From assembly GCF_005889725.1 (NCBI RefSeq), contig NZ_VCKX01000115.1:1-34758 (forward strand): a stretch of DNA of 34,758 nucleotides. The letters run 5' to 3'. Within the stretch, counting starts at the first letter, position 1. Each line of letters opens with the position of its first letter. The notes below the pieces were generated by a model. That model had not been told where the DNA came from and did no database searches. It saw nothing but the letters and a program-made list of their open reading frames with translations. Below, in pieces: positions 16,150 through 23,516 of the stretch. The position numbers and the translations under genes are program-made. This DNA comes from Nonomuraea zeae (lineage in GTDB: Bacteria; Actinomycetota; Actinomycetes; Streptosporangiales; Streptosporangiaceae).

Positions 16150-16812
16150 TCAGGAGCCAGGGCTGGGGGTCGCTCTCGCCGGTAGGCGGCGTACGAGGCC
16201 CTCGCCGCGTGCGGGACGACGAGGGCCACCCGGGCGGGCGAGGGGCCGACGACAGGCGGCGAGAACGCCCAAGGTGGCCGGGAAGCCCGCGCGGTCGGCC
16301 GCGCTCAGCACCAGGGCGCTGACGGCGGCCGGCAGCAGGAGGGCTCCGGCCACGATCGCGGCGAGGACGCCGAGGCCCGGGGCCTCCGTGGAGGTGCCGG
16401 CCACGGACGCGTCCCGGGACTCGGCGACGCCCTCGACCCTGAAGAGCTCCGCCATCCCGGCGATGGCGCGCAGGACCTGCTGGGTCCGTTGGCCCGCCTG
16501 CGACCCGGTCTCGACGAGGGTCCGGTCGTACGGGAGGTCCGCCGTGTTCCCCGACAGTGCGACCCACGGGATGGCCGGCCCTTCCCGGCCGCCCCTGTCC
16601 CGGGCGAACAGCGCCACGACGGGCAGCACGGCCGGCCGCGAGGACTCGGCGAGGCGGATCTCCATCCCGCTGCCCAGCATGACGGCCTGGTCGGCGGCGT
16701 TCATGGTGGAGTGCTGCAGGATGGAGAAGACGCAGATGAGGCCCGCGCCCAGGACGATCACCAGGAACGCCCACAGCAACGTGCGCGGCGGGCGCCACGC
16801 GATGCCGGGCAT
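16150..16812 (-). CDS. Uncharacterised bitopic membrane protein coupled to a 45-residue ORF
   Basis: A 220-residue protein with a membrane helix at about 12-32 (TLLWAFLVIVLGAGLICVFS), an extracytoplasmic-type domain of about 110 residues (containing GSGMEIRLAESSRPAVLP and PYDRTLVETGSQAGQRTQQV), a second helix at about 147-172, and a basic Arg/Pro-rich cytoplasmic tail that may be partly frame-degenerate. The ATG overlaps the preceding ORF's stop as TGATG, so translation is coupled. I recognise no family. In a normal actinomycete lasso cluster the cyclase body and the B1/B2 genes would lie here. The protein could be a replacement partner, an immunity-type protein, or unrelated. Downstream is the methyltransferase remnant. 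Confidence 0.6.
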   Translation of the reverse strand: MPGIAWRPPRTLLWAFLVIVLGAGLICVFSILQHSTMNAADQAVMLGSGMEIRLAESSRPAVLPVVALFARDRGGREGPAIPWVALSGNTADLPYDRTLVETGSQAGQRTQQVLRAIAGMAELFRVEGVAESRDASVAGTSTEAPGLGVLAAIVAGALLLPAAVSALVLSAADRAGFPATLGVLAACRRPLARPGGPRRPARGEGLVRRLPARATPSPGS

Positions 16813-16949
16813 CAGCCCTCCTCCCGTCGCCCCATCGTGGCCGGCACCGGCTCGGGGGCAAGGCCGTCCATCGCATAGACGATCTTGCGGTCGAGGCGGA
16901 AGGGTGGCTCGGCGGACACAGGGCCGTCCGGGAGAACGATGAATTTCAT
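16812..16949 (-). CDS. 45-residue ORF resembling the N-terminus of a lasso cyclase
   Basis: The peptide begins MKFIVLPDGP and contains FRLDRKIVYAMDGLAPEPVP before stopping at GRREEG. From memory, actinomycete lasso cyclases (asparagine-synthetase-like C proteins, about 600 residues) commonly begin with M-x-F-hydrophobic-VLPD-x-P. The gene order precursor then C on one strand also fits. The rest of the cyclase, including the glutaminase-like and ATP-pyrophosphatase parts, is absent, so this may be a truncated cyclase or an unrelated small gene. A GGAG site eight bases before the ATG and TGATG coupling to the membrane protein indicate that it is translated. The 252 bases between it and the precursor hold only a hairpin. 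Confidence 0.5.
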   Translation of the reverse strand: MKFIVLPDGPVSAEPPFRLDRKIVYAMDGLAPEPVPATMGRREEG

Positions 16950-17167
16950 GTCATCGACTCCATGATCCGGTCGATTCCGGGAATTCGTGATGCGCCCGAT
17001 GGGGCAGTGCCGGGCGCGGTGGGCCGGCGATGGTCGGCCGGCAGGTCCCTGAAAGGGATGGTAGGTGGTTGCCGGCCGCGAGGCGCGCCGTGGAGACCCC
17101 TGAACAGCCCCTGTTCGCCGGGTCATCCCGGCGGCCTCGTGTCGTCTGGCCTGATGGTGGAGTTCGG

Positions 17168-17190
17168 CCGGCGGCTCGGACGGCCGCCGG
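17168..17190 (-). terminator. Strong hairpin just after the lasso precursor gene
   Basis: CCGGCGGC (17168-17175) pairs perfectly with GCCGCCGG (17183-17190) across a seven-base loop, 11 bases after the precursor stop. Hairpins here often act as partial terminators, giving excess precursor mRNA over the downstream genes. Confidence 0.6.
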
Positions 17191-17201
17191 AAGAGGCGCG
17201 G

Positions 17202-17327
17202 TCAGTCCCAGTAGTAGCCCCAGGTGCTGTCGGCCCGGTCGCCGTTCCTGGGGAGCCGCGTGAGCTCCGGGAAATCGCCGCCCTCCGCGAAGGGCGGCGC
17301 CTCGTACATGCCTGTGATCTCCTTCAT
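17202..17327 (-). CDS. Putative lasso peptide precursor (A gene)
   Basis: A 41-residue peptide with the layout of a lasso precursor. The leader holds MYEAPPFAEGGDFPELT, which matches the Y-x-x-P ... G-x-F ... T recognition pattern read by B1/RRE proteins. Thr23 sits two residues before the predicted cut, the conserved penultimate Thr. Cleavage after Arg24 would give the core LPRNGDRADSTWGYYWD (17 residues), in which Leu1 and Asp9 could form a nine-residue macrolactam and the bulky WGYYWD tail could plug the ring. Leu-initiated cores are known in citrulassins, and tails ending in Trp-Asp occur in achromosin-type peptides. AGGAAAGGAA precedes the ATG. No complete cyclase, RRE or protease gene is present in this window, so maturation would need genes in trans, or the cluster is dead. 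The product is inferred, not demonstrated. Confidence 0.72.
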   Translation of the reverse strand: MKEITGMYEAPPFAEGGDFPELTRLPRNGDRADSTWGYYWD

Positions 17328-17512
17328 GCTGTTCCTTTCCTGGGCGCCCGTGGCGCACTGTGCGGAGTGTCTGTGGTGGGGCTTCCTTCGGCTCGTCGTT
17401 GTTTGTGACATTCGCCAGCGTGCCGGGCGTCATTTCCCTGGCGCTTCCTCGCCGATTCCCCGGCGGGCCGGCTCCCGAGGGTTCTGTCGGTGCGGTCCGG
17501 TAGAAGATCTCC

Positions 17513-17752
17513 ATGGGTACATGGGACGTAGGGCCGTTCGACAACGACACCGCCGCCGACTGGTGCGGCGGCCTGCAGGATGCGGCGGCGGGGGAGCGTA
17601 CGGCGCTGCTCAGGCGGGCGCTGGACCGGGTCGTCGCCGACGACTCGGAGTGGCGGGCCCTCTGGGAGGAGTCGGACTACTGGCCGCAGGCGCAGGCGGT
17701 CGTCACGAGCCTGCGCGGCGACCTCGCCGGCCCCGCTCCCGAGCGCCGCTGA
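17513..17752 (+). CDS. DUF4259 family protein, short form
   Basis: A 79-residue protein that opens MGTWDVGPFDNDTAADWCGG, the diagnostic N-terminus of DUF4259 proteins, and ends with LDRVVADDSEWRALWEESDY and a short W-x-x-x-V helix, which resembles the family's C-terminus. Typical members are, from memory, about 130 residues, so a central stretch of roughly 45-50 residues seems missing in frame. That suggests an internal deletion, or a naturally compact member. The ribosome site is weak (AGAAG). The gene diverges from the lasso precursor across 185 bases. Function is unknown, as it is for the whole family. Confidence 0.7.
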   Translation: MGTWDVGPFDNDTAADWCGGLQDAAAGERTALLRRALDRVVADDSEWRALWEESDYWPQAQAVVTSLRGDLAGPAPERR

Positions 17753-17767
17753 AGCGGAAGGGGAGCG

Positions 17768-17782
17768 GGGCCGGCTCGGCCC
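17768..17782. terminator. Short GC-rich hairpin between convergent genes
   Basis: GGGCCG and CGGCCC pair across a GCT loop, 16 bases after the DUF4259 stop and ahead of the convergent esterase stop at 17869. The six-bp stem makes this a modest candidate. Confidence 0.4.
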
Positions 17783-17868
17783 GCCGCGGGAGTCGGCTCA
17801 TCCGCTGCGAGGGGACGGGTCAGCCCGCTGCCGGGCGGGGACGAGCAGGCGGTCGTCGCCGGAGATGG

Positions 17869-19170
17869 TCAGGCTGCTGAGCAGGTGGTGCCGTTGAGGG
17901 CGAACGAGGGGGGCTTGCTCGTGTTGCCCGAATGGGTGGCCTGGAAACCGAACGACACCGACGCTCCTGGCGCGATCGAGCCGTTGTAGGAGGCGTTCGT
18001 CGCGGTGACCTGACCGCTGGACGGCGAGATGGAGGCGTTCCACGCGGACGTGACCGTCTGCCCCTGCGGCAGCGTGAAGGTCAGCCGCCAGCCGCTGACC
18101 GCCGCCGAGCTCGAGTTGGTGATCGAGACCGCCGTCGTGAACCCCGTGTTCCAGGTGTTCATCGCGTACGTCACCTGGCACGGACCCGTGGCCGTCGGGG
18201 TGACCGTGGGGGTGACGGTCGGCGTCACGGTGGGGGTGGTGGTGGGGCCGGTGTTCAGGCCGAAGAAGCGGATCGTCTCGGCGGCCATCCCGGCCCTGGG
18301 CAGGTCGTGCCCGGCTCCCTGGATGCTGATCGCCTCGACCTGCGCCATGCCGCCCGTGCTCCCGTACCGCGTCCGGGTGTAGCCCGCCTGCGGCGTGTCG
18401 GTGAGGCTCGGCGTCTGGCTCAGCCCGTGGACGTTGGTCCACTGCTTGATCTGCTCCTGGAAGTTGGGATAGCGCAGCGTGGCGTCCTCGGTGCCGTGCC
18501 AGATCTGCATCCGGGGCCGCGCCCCGCCGTAGCCGGGGTACGCCGCGCGCACCAGGTCGCCCCACTGCTGCGGGGTGCGGACGATCTGGCCGTTGGCGCA
18601 CGCGCTGTTCCAGCTCGACCCGTCGGTGGTGGCGAAGCAGGCGAACGGTACGCCCATGTACGCCGACCCCGCCTTGAACACGTCGGGATAGTCGCCGAGC
18701 AGCACGTTGGTCATCATCGCGCCGGAGGACACCCCGGTGACGTAGGTGCGATCGGGGTCGCCGCCGTAGCGCTGCTGGACGTACCTGGTCATCGACACGA
18801 TGCCCACCGGGTCGCTGCCGCCGTCGTGCCGCAGCGCCTGGGGCGAGGAGACGTCGAAGCAGGCGCCGCTCCTGGTGGCCGACGGGTAGACGACGATGAA
18901 CTTGTACCGGTCGGCCAGCGAGGCGAACTCGGTGCCGGAGTAGAGGGCGGGGCCGGAGCCGGTGCAGTAGTGGACGGCGACCAGGACCGGCGGCCGGGCT
19001 CCGACGCCGTCGGGGACGTACAGATGCATCCGCAGGTTGCTGGGGTTGGTGCCGAAGCCGGTGATCTCCGTCAGCTGCGCCGAGGAGGCCGGTGTGGCGA
19101 GGGCCAGACCGGCGGCGGCGAGCACCGCCGCCATGATCATGAATCCCGCAATACGAACTCGCACTCTCAT
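17869..19170 (-). CDS. Secreted CE1 (PHB depolymerase-like) esterase with CBM2 module
   Basis: A 433-residue exported hydrolase. Residues 1-31 are a signal peptide. An esterase_PHB / CE1 domain spans about 32-305, with a nucleophile Ser148 in GVSSGAMMT, an acid Asp229 in WHGTEDATLRYP and His288 in GAGHDLPRAG. A PTV-TPTV repeat linker at about 309-328 joins it to a C-terminal CBM2 (about 331-433; CQVTYAMNTWNTGFTTAVSI, then SGWRLTFTLPQGQTVTSAW, closing Cys near the end). This set is typical of acetylxylan or feruloyl esterases that act on plant cell walls, with the CBM2 binding cellulose or xylan. Three CGAAA(N)TTTC elements lie upstream, consistent with a xylan-degradation control site. The ribosome site GAAAGGG precedes the ATG. 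Downstream is the convergent DUF4259 gene. Confidence 0.93.
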   Translation of the reverse strand: MRVRVRIAGFMIMAAVLAAAGLALATPASSAQLTEITGFGTNPSNLRMHLYVPDGVGARPPVLVAVHYCTGSGPALYSGTEFASLADRYKFIVVYPSATRSGACFDVSSPQALRHDGGSDPVGIVSMTRYVQQRYGGDPDRTYVTGVSSGAMMTNVLLGDYPDVFKAGSAYMGVPFACFATTDGSSWNSACANGQIVRTPQQWGDLVRAAYPGYGGARPRMQIWHGTEDATLRYPNFQEQIKQWTNVHGLSQTPSLTDTPQAGYTRTRYGSTGGMAQVEAISIQGAGHDLPRAGMAAETIRFFGLNTGPTTTPTVTPTVTPTVTPTATGPCQVTYAMNTWNTGFTTAVSITNSSSAAVSGWRLTFTLPQGQTVTSAWNASISPSSGQVTATNASYNGSIAPGASVSFGFQATHSGNTSKPPSFALNGTTCSAA

Positions 19171-19192
19171 CCGAGGCCCTTTCGCTCGCGCC

Positions 19193-19307
19193 CGAAATGT
19201 TTCGATACTGAGGCGAAAGTTTCAGATTGGCAAGCCTCGGACTTCGGGTGGCCTGGCGCGGCCTGCTCCTACGTGCGGAAACGATCTGGTGGTCGGCGAA
19301 AGTTTCA
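19193..19307. promoter_or_regulatory. Three CGAAA(N)TTTC elements upstream of the esterase
   Basis: CGAAATGTTTCG (19193-19204), CGAAAGTTTCA (19214-19224) and CGAAAGTTTCA (19297-19307) lie directly upstream of the esterase start. The last two sit in a 14-base direct repeat, GGCGAAAGTTTCAG. From memory, CGAAA-N-TTTCG repeats are described upstream of Streptomyces xylanase genes. A hemicellulose-response operator is inferred. Confidence 0.55.
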
Positions 19308-19314
19308 GCCCCGA

Positions 19315-19370
19315 AGCAGGCCCGCGCGCGCAGGCCGGAGCAGGCCCGCGCGCGCGGGCCCGAGCAGGCT
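19315..19370. repeat. 24-bp GC tandem repeat with a perfect 18-bp palindrome
   Basis: Two full copies of a 24-base unit starting AGCAGGCCCGCGCGCGC (19315-19338 and 19339-19362) are followed by a partial third that runs into the stop of the phospholipase D-like gene. The second copy contains GGCCCGCGCGCGCGGGCC (19343-19360), perfectly self-complementary. It probably terminates the phospholipase transcript. The alternating CG run is also prone to Z-DNA. Confidence 0.75.
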
Positions 19371-20586
19371 ACGGCTGCACGGCCGGTGGCGCGACGGCGC
19401 TCATCCGCTCGAAGTTGGCCACGTACTGGTCGTACACCGCCCGGCTGCCCAGCCGCAGCAGCGTCTCGTCGTTGCGGCGCAGCGACGTCTCGTTGTAGTT
19501 GTGGCTGCCGGTGAACACCCAGCGGGCGTCGCGGTGCCCGTCGTACGTGCCTTCGACCAGCAGGTACTTGGAGTGGACGCGACCGGGCAGCGCGCTCCCG
19601 TCACCCAGGACGCGCAGCTCGACGCGCGGCTCGGCGAGCAGCAGCCGCTTGACCTCGTCGTCCATGATCCCGTACACGATCCGGACCGTGCAGCCGCGCG
19701 CGGCCAGGTCGCGCAGCTTCTGCGGGATCGCGATGCGGTAGGCGTCCCACTCCGACATGCCGACGCGGATCGTGGCGCCGCCCCGGCAGGACACCTTGCC
19801 GAGCGAGTCCAGGACGGGGTCGCCGCTCGCCTTGGGGAAGAAGTGCGCCTGCACCGAGCCGCCGGGCCCGCCGGTCCTGACGACGCGGTAATAGTCGAGG
19901 CTCTTGCGCTCGGCCGCCAGGTCGGCGAAGTAGCCGGCGTAGGCCGCGTACAGGGCGCGGTTGCCGGGCAGGACGACGGCGTTGTTCCAGTACGTGGCGG
20001 AGTTGAGGTCCGTCAGGTTGGCCGACGACTGCACCACCACGCTGGAGGCGTCGCCGGTGCGGGAGAACAGGTAGAACTTGTTGTGCTGCCCCTTGTTCCC
20101 GATGCAGGCGGCCGTGCCTCCCGAGGGCGGGCCCGTGCAGACGTGCACCCACGAGCCGGCCGCGGTGTCCGTGCCCAGCTCGGCCGACAGCTTCGCGGCG
20201 ATGGCCGCGCCACGCGTGTCACCGTCCAGGACGACCTGCACGTCCACGTCACGGCGGTGCGCCTCGATCAGCGCGTCGGCGAACTCCGTGCCGGCCGTGC
20301 CCGACATGACGAAGTGGGCGACCTGGATGCGGGCTCCCGAGGGGGTCTGGCGGACCAGGCCGCAGATCGTCCGCACGAGGGCGGCCGGGTCCCCGCCCGC
20401 CGGGTCGTTGAACACCGCGCCCGTCCTCACGGGCGTGGCCGGCGCGTCCGCGCACGCACCGGACGAGGCCACGGCCTGGCCGGCGCCCGCGGACGTGAGC
20501 GTGGACGCGGCCTGGCCGCCGCCCGTGAGGGTGAGCGCGGCCGTGACGGCGCCCGTGGCCGCCACGGAGATGAGCTTGCCTGGCAT
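19369..20586 (-). CDS. Secreted phospholipase D-like (PLDc) protein
   Basis: A 405-residue exported protein with two HKD-type half-sites. The signal peptide covers about residues 1-27. The first half-site is H168-N-K170 (QHNKFYLFS), followed by SSANLTDLNS with the conserved Ser/Asn pair. The second is H338-S-K340 (RVHSKYLLVEG), followed by TGSHNYNETSLR. The usual Asp of H-x-K-x4-D is Ser175 in the first and Glu345 in the second, a variant seen in PLDc_2-type enzymes. The His/Lys pairs are intact, so phosphodiesterase or nuclease activity remains plausible. Several cysteines (45, 75, 150, 161, 267, 299) suit disulfides. GAAGGAGT precedes the ATG at 20586. The gene lies downstream of the transporter operon on the same strand but has its own gap of 65 bases. 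Confidence 0.9.
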   Translation of the reverse strand: MPGKLISVAATGAVTAALTLTGGGQAASTLTSAGAGQAVASSGACADAPATPVRTGAVFNDPAGGDPAALVRTICGLVRQTPSGARIQVAHFVMSGTAGTEFADALIEAHRRDVDVQVVLDGDTRGAAIAAKLSAELGTDTAAGSWVHVCTGPPSGGTAACIGNKGQHNKFYLFSRTGDASSVVVQSSANLTDLNSATYWNNAVVLPGNRALYAAYAGYFADLAAERKSLDYYRVVRTGGPGGSVQAHFFPKASGDPVLDSLGKVSCRGGATIRVGMSEWDAYRIAIPQKLRDLAARGCTVRIVYGIMDDEVKRLLLAEPRVELRVLGDGSALPGRVHSKYLLVEGTYDGHRDARWVFTGSHNYNETSLRRNDETLLRLGSRAVYDQYVANFERMSAVAPPAVQP

Positions 20587-20651
20587 GGATCACTCCTTCA
20601 CGAGGCGGCCGCTGCCGGCCTGCCTCGACATGGGGGATGAGGTCACGAAGC

Positions 20652-21671
20652 TCAGGGCGCGGGAGCCGCCGTCGCGGCGGCGGTGACCGCGCCCGGGAAG
20701 TGGCAGGCGACGGGATGCCCCGTGTCCCGCTCGATCAGCGCCGGCTCCTCCTCCCGGCACCGCTCCTCGGCCCGCCAGCAGCGCGTGCGGAACCGGCAGC
20801 CCGACGGCGGGTTCAGCGGCGAGGGGACGTCCCCGGTCAGGACGATCTCGCCGTGCTCGCCGTCCCGCCAGTCGTCCAGGCTCGGCGCCGCCGACAGCAG
20901 CGCCTGCGTGTACGGGTGCGACGGCCCGCCGTAGAGGCTCTCCTTGGACCCGCTCTCGACGATCTTGCCCAGGTACATGACCGCCACCCGGTCGCACAGG
21001 TGCCGGACGACGCCCAGGTCGTGCGAGATGAACAGGTACGCCACGCCCAGGTCCCGCTGCAGCTCCTGCAGCAGGTTGAGGATCTGGGCCCGGACCGAGA
21101 CGTCGAGCGCGGACACGGCCTCGTCGCAGACGATCAGCCGCGGCCGCACCGCCAGCGCCCTGGCGATGCTGATGCGCTGCCGCTGCCCGCCGGAGAACTG
21201 GTGGGGGTAGCGATCGGCGTGCTCGGGGCGCAGGCCGACCCGGCCGAGCAGGGCGCGTACCTCCTCGTCCCAGCGCTCGCGCGGCACCAGCCCCGGATGG
21301 ATCCGCCAGGCCTCCTTGATCAGGGCGGCGACGGTCATGCGCGGGTTCAGCGCGGCGTACGGGTCCTGGAAGACGAGCTGGATCTCCCTGCGCAGCCGGC
21401 GCAGCTCCCTGGCCGGCAGCGCGGCCAGGTCGCGGCCCTCGAACAGGACCTTTCCGGCGGCCGGGCGCACCAGGCCGACGATGGTCCGCGCGATCGTGGA
21501 CTTGCCGCATCCGGACTCGCCGACCAGGCCGACGGTCTCGCCGGCGTGGACGGTCAGGCTCACGCCGGCCACGGCGCGCACCTCGCCGCCCGGCCGGCCG
21601 ATCCCGGCGCGCAGCCGGTAGCTGGTCACCAGATCGGTCAGTTCCAGCAGGGGCTCAGCCTCGGCCGGCAT
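20652..21671 (-). CDS. Oligopeptide-type ABC transporter ATPase (DppF/OppF-like)
   Basis: A 339-residue cytoplasmic ATPase. Walker A is GESGCGKST, the signature is FSGGQRQRISIARAL, and Walker B is RLIVCDEAVSALD. The C-terminal oligo_HPY region has cysteines in GCRFRTRCWRAEERC. The last gene of the operon, it overlaps the preceding ATPase gene by 17 bases. It pairs with that ATPase to power uptake through the two permeases. The family serves peptides, nickel and also oligosaccharides, and its sequence does not fix the substrate. Confidence 0.94.
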   Translation of the reverse strand: MPAEAEPLLELTDLVTSYRLRAGIGRPGGEVRAVAGVSLTVHAGETVGLVGESGCGKSTIARTIVGLVRPAAGKVLFEGRDLAALPARELRRLRREIQLVFQDPYAALNPRMTVAALIKEAWRIHPGLVPRERWDEEVRALLGRVGLRPEHADRYPHQFSGGQRQRISIARALAVRPRLIVCDEAVSALDVSVRAQILNLLQELQRDLGVAYLFISHDLGVVRHLCDRVAVMYLGKIVESGSKESLYGGPSHPYTQALLSAAPSLDDWRDGEHGEIVLTGDVPSPLNPPSGCRFRTRCWRAEERCREEEPALIERDTGHPVACHFPGAVTAAATAAPAP

Positions 21672-22644
21672 TCGCGATCACCTCCTCGGCGAAGTGGCAG
21701 GCGCTGGCCCGGCGGGGGCCGAGCGCGCGCGGCGCGGGGTCGTCCGTGCGGCAGACGTCCCTGGCGAACGGGCAGCGCGGGTGGAAGGCGCACCCGGCGG
21801 GCGGCGTGGCCAGGTCGGGCGGCTGGCCGTCGATGGCCTCCAGCGGGGCGCCGGTGTCGCGGGGATCGGGCACGGCCCGCATCAACCCCAGCGTGTACGG
21901 GTGCGCGGGCCGCTCGTACACCTCGGCCACGGTGCCCGTCTCCACGATGCGGCCGGCGTACATGACGGCCACCCGGTCGGCCGCCCGCGCGACCACGCCG
22001 AGATCGTGACTGATGAGGATCATGCCCAGCCGCTCGGCCTGCTGGCGCTGCCGCAGCAGCCGCAGGATCTGCGCCTGGACGGTGACGTCCAGGGCGGTGG
22101 TGGGCTCGTCGGCGATCAGCAGCCGCGGGTCGAGCGCCAGCGCCATCGCGATCATCACGCGCTGCCGCATGCCGCCGGAGAAGCGGTGCGGATGGTCGTC
22201 CAGCCGCCGCTCGGCGTCCGGGATGCCCACCTGCGTCATCAGCTCCGCCGCCCGGCGGCGGGCCTCGGCCCGGCGCGTGCCCCGGTGCCGGCGGAACATC
22301 TCCGCGATCTGGTAGCCCACGGTCAGCGACGGGTTGAGCGCGCTCAGCGGATCCTGGAAGATCATCGCGATCCGCTCGCCGCGCAGCTCGCGCCACTCGC
22401 GGTCCGGCAGGCCGACGACGTCGCGGCCCTCGATCGAGACGCGCCCGCCGGCGATCCGCGCCGTCAGCGGCACCAGCCCCATCAACGTCTGCGCGGTCAC
22501 GCTCTTGCCGCTGCCGGACTCGCCGACGATCGCGAGCGTCTCGCATTCGCCGACCTCGAACGACACCCCGCGCACGGCCCGCAGCGGACCCTTCGGCGTG
22601 TCGAACTCCACGGCCAGGTCCTCGACCTCCAGCAGGTTCACCAT
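21655..22644 (-). CDS. Oligopeptide-type ABC transporter ATPase (DppD/OppD-like)
   Basis: A 329-residue ATPase with Walker A GESGSGKSV, signature FSGGMRQRVMIAMAL, Walker B RLLIADEPTTALD and a C-terminal oligo_HPY stretch (GCAFHPRCPFARDVC). The ATG at 22644 is preferred because GGAG lies ten bases upstream. A GTG two codons earlier overlaps the permease stop as GTGA. It is the partner of the ATPase at 20652-21671. Confidence 0.93.
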   Translation of the reverse strand: MVNLLEVEDLAVEFDTPKGPLRAVRGVSFEVGECETLAIVGESGSGKSVTAQTLMGLVPLTARIAGGRVSIEGRDVVGLPDREWRELRGERIAMIFQDPLSALNPSLTVGYQIAEMFRRHRGTRRAEARRRAAELMTQVGIPDAERRLDDHPHRFSGGMRQRVMIAMALALDPRLLIADEPTTALDVTVQAQILRLLRQRQQAERLGMILISHDLGVVARAADRVAVMYAGRIVETGTVAEVYERPAHPYTLGLMRAVPDPRDTGAPLEAIDGQPPDLATPPAGCAFHPRCPFARDVCRTDDPAPRALGPRRASACHFAEEVIANAGRG

Positions 22645-22646
22645 CG

Positions 22647-23516
22647 TCACAGCTCCGTCATCGGGTCGGAGGCGTCGCGCAGCAGGTCGCCGAGGATGCC
22701 GATGCTCACCACGACGAGCGCCAGCGCGGCGCCCGGCGCGGCGGCGATCCACCAGGCCGAGGCCAGGTAGTCGCGGCCCTCGGCGATCGTCGAGCCCCAG
22801 GACGCCTGGGAGGCCGGTACGCCGAGGCCGAGGAAGCTCAGCGACGCCTCGGCGACCATGGTCAGGCCGACCTGCACGGTCGCCGCCACCAGCAGCGGCG
22901 GCAGGCACGACGGCAGGATGTAGGTGAGCAGGATGCGCCCGTGCGAGGCGCCCATCACCCGGGCGGAGTCGACGAACTCCCGGTCGCGCACCGCGAGCGC
23001 CGAGCCGCGCACCACCCTGGCGAAGATCACCCATCTGGTGACCGCCAGCGCGATGATCACGTTAACCATGCTCGGGCCGAGCACGCCGGCCAGCAGGATG
23101 GCCAGCAGCAGGCTGGGGAAGGCGAGCTGGATGTCGCCGATCCTGGAGATGATCCCGTCGGCCCAGCCGCCGAAGTAGCCGGCGAGCAGGCCGAGCAGCA
23201 GCCCGGCCGATCCGCCGACGACCACGGTCACCAGGGCCACGGTCAGCGACGTGCGCATCCCGGCCAGCACCTCGGCCAGGATGTCCTGGCCGACCTGGTT
23301 GGTGCCGAGCCACGCGACGGCGCCGTCGGACAGCCGGCTCCCCGGCGGCAGCAGCCGGTCCACGGGACTGGTGACGGCCGCGTCGAACGGCGCGAGCAGC
23401 GGCCCGAACAGGCCGGCCAGCACGAACAGCAGCACGGTCCCGAGCGCGAGGTGGGCGCGCAGGGGCAGCCCTCCGAGCCGGCGAGGGAGCGCCCTGACCT
23501 GGGTGTTCACTGACAT
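22647..23516 (-). CDS. ABC transporter permease (DppC/OppC-like)
   Basis: A 289-residue inner-membrane permease with about six helices. An N-terminal cytoplasmic and first-helix part is followed by LGTNQVGQDILAEVLAGMRT, the conserved periplasmic entry of DppC proteins. The EAA loop is RDREFVDSARVMGASHGRIL (about residues 183-202), and the C-terminal part reads SFLGLGVPASQASWG. Its ATG overlaps the stop of the upstream permease as TGATG, which indicates coupled translation. Confidence 0.93.
   Translation of the reverse strand: MSVNTQVRALPRRLGGLPLRAHLALGTVLLFVLAGLFGPLLAPFDAAVTSPVDRLLPPGSRLSDGAVAWLGTNQVGQDILAEVLAGMRTSLTVALVTVVVGGSAGLLLGLLAGYFGGWADGIISRIGDIQLAFPSLLLAILLAGVLGPSMVNVIIALAVTRWVIFARVVRGSALAVRDREFVDSARVMGASHGRILLTYILPSCLPPLLVAATVQVGLTMVAEASLSFLGLGVPASQASWGSTIAEGRDYLASAWWIAAAPGAALALVVVSIGILGDLLRDASDPMTEL

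Noticed and set aside
18181..18240. GGTGACCGT-type short repeats read as a possible CRISPR or minisatellite
   Set aside because: They encode the Pro-Thr-Val linker between the esterase and the CBM2 module, a normal feature of such enzymes.
17932..20640. A 902-codon plus-strand open frame
   Set aside because: It is antisense to the CE1-CBM2 esterase and the phospholipase D-like gene, is Arg/Gly/Val-rich with no domain, and reflects the high-GC codon bias of the real genes.
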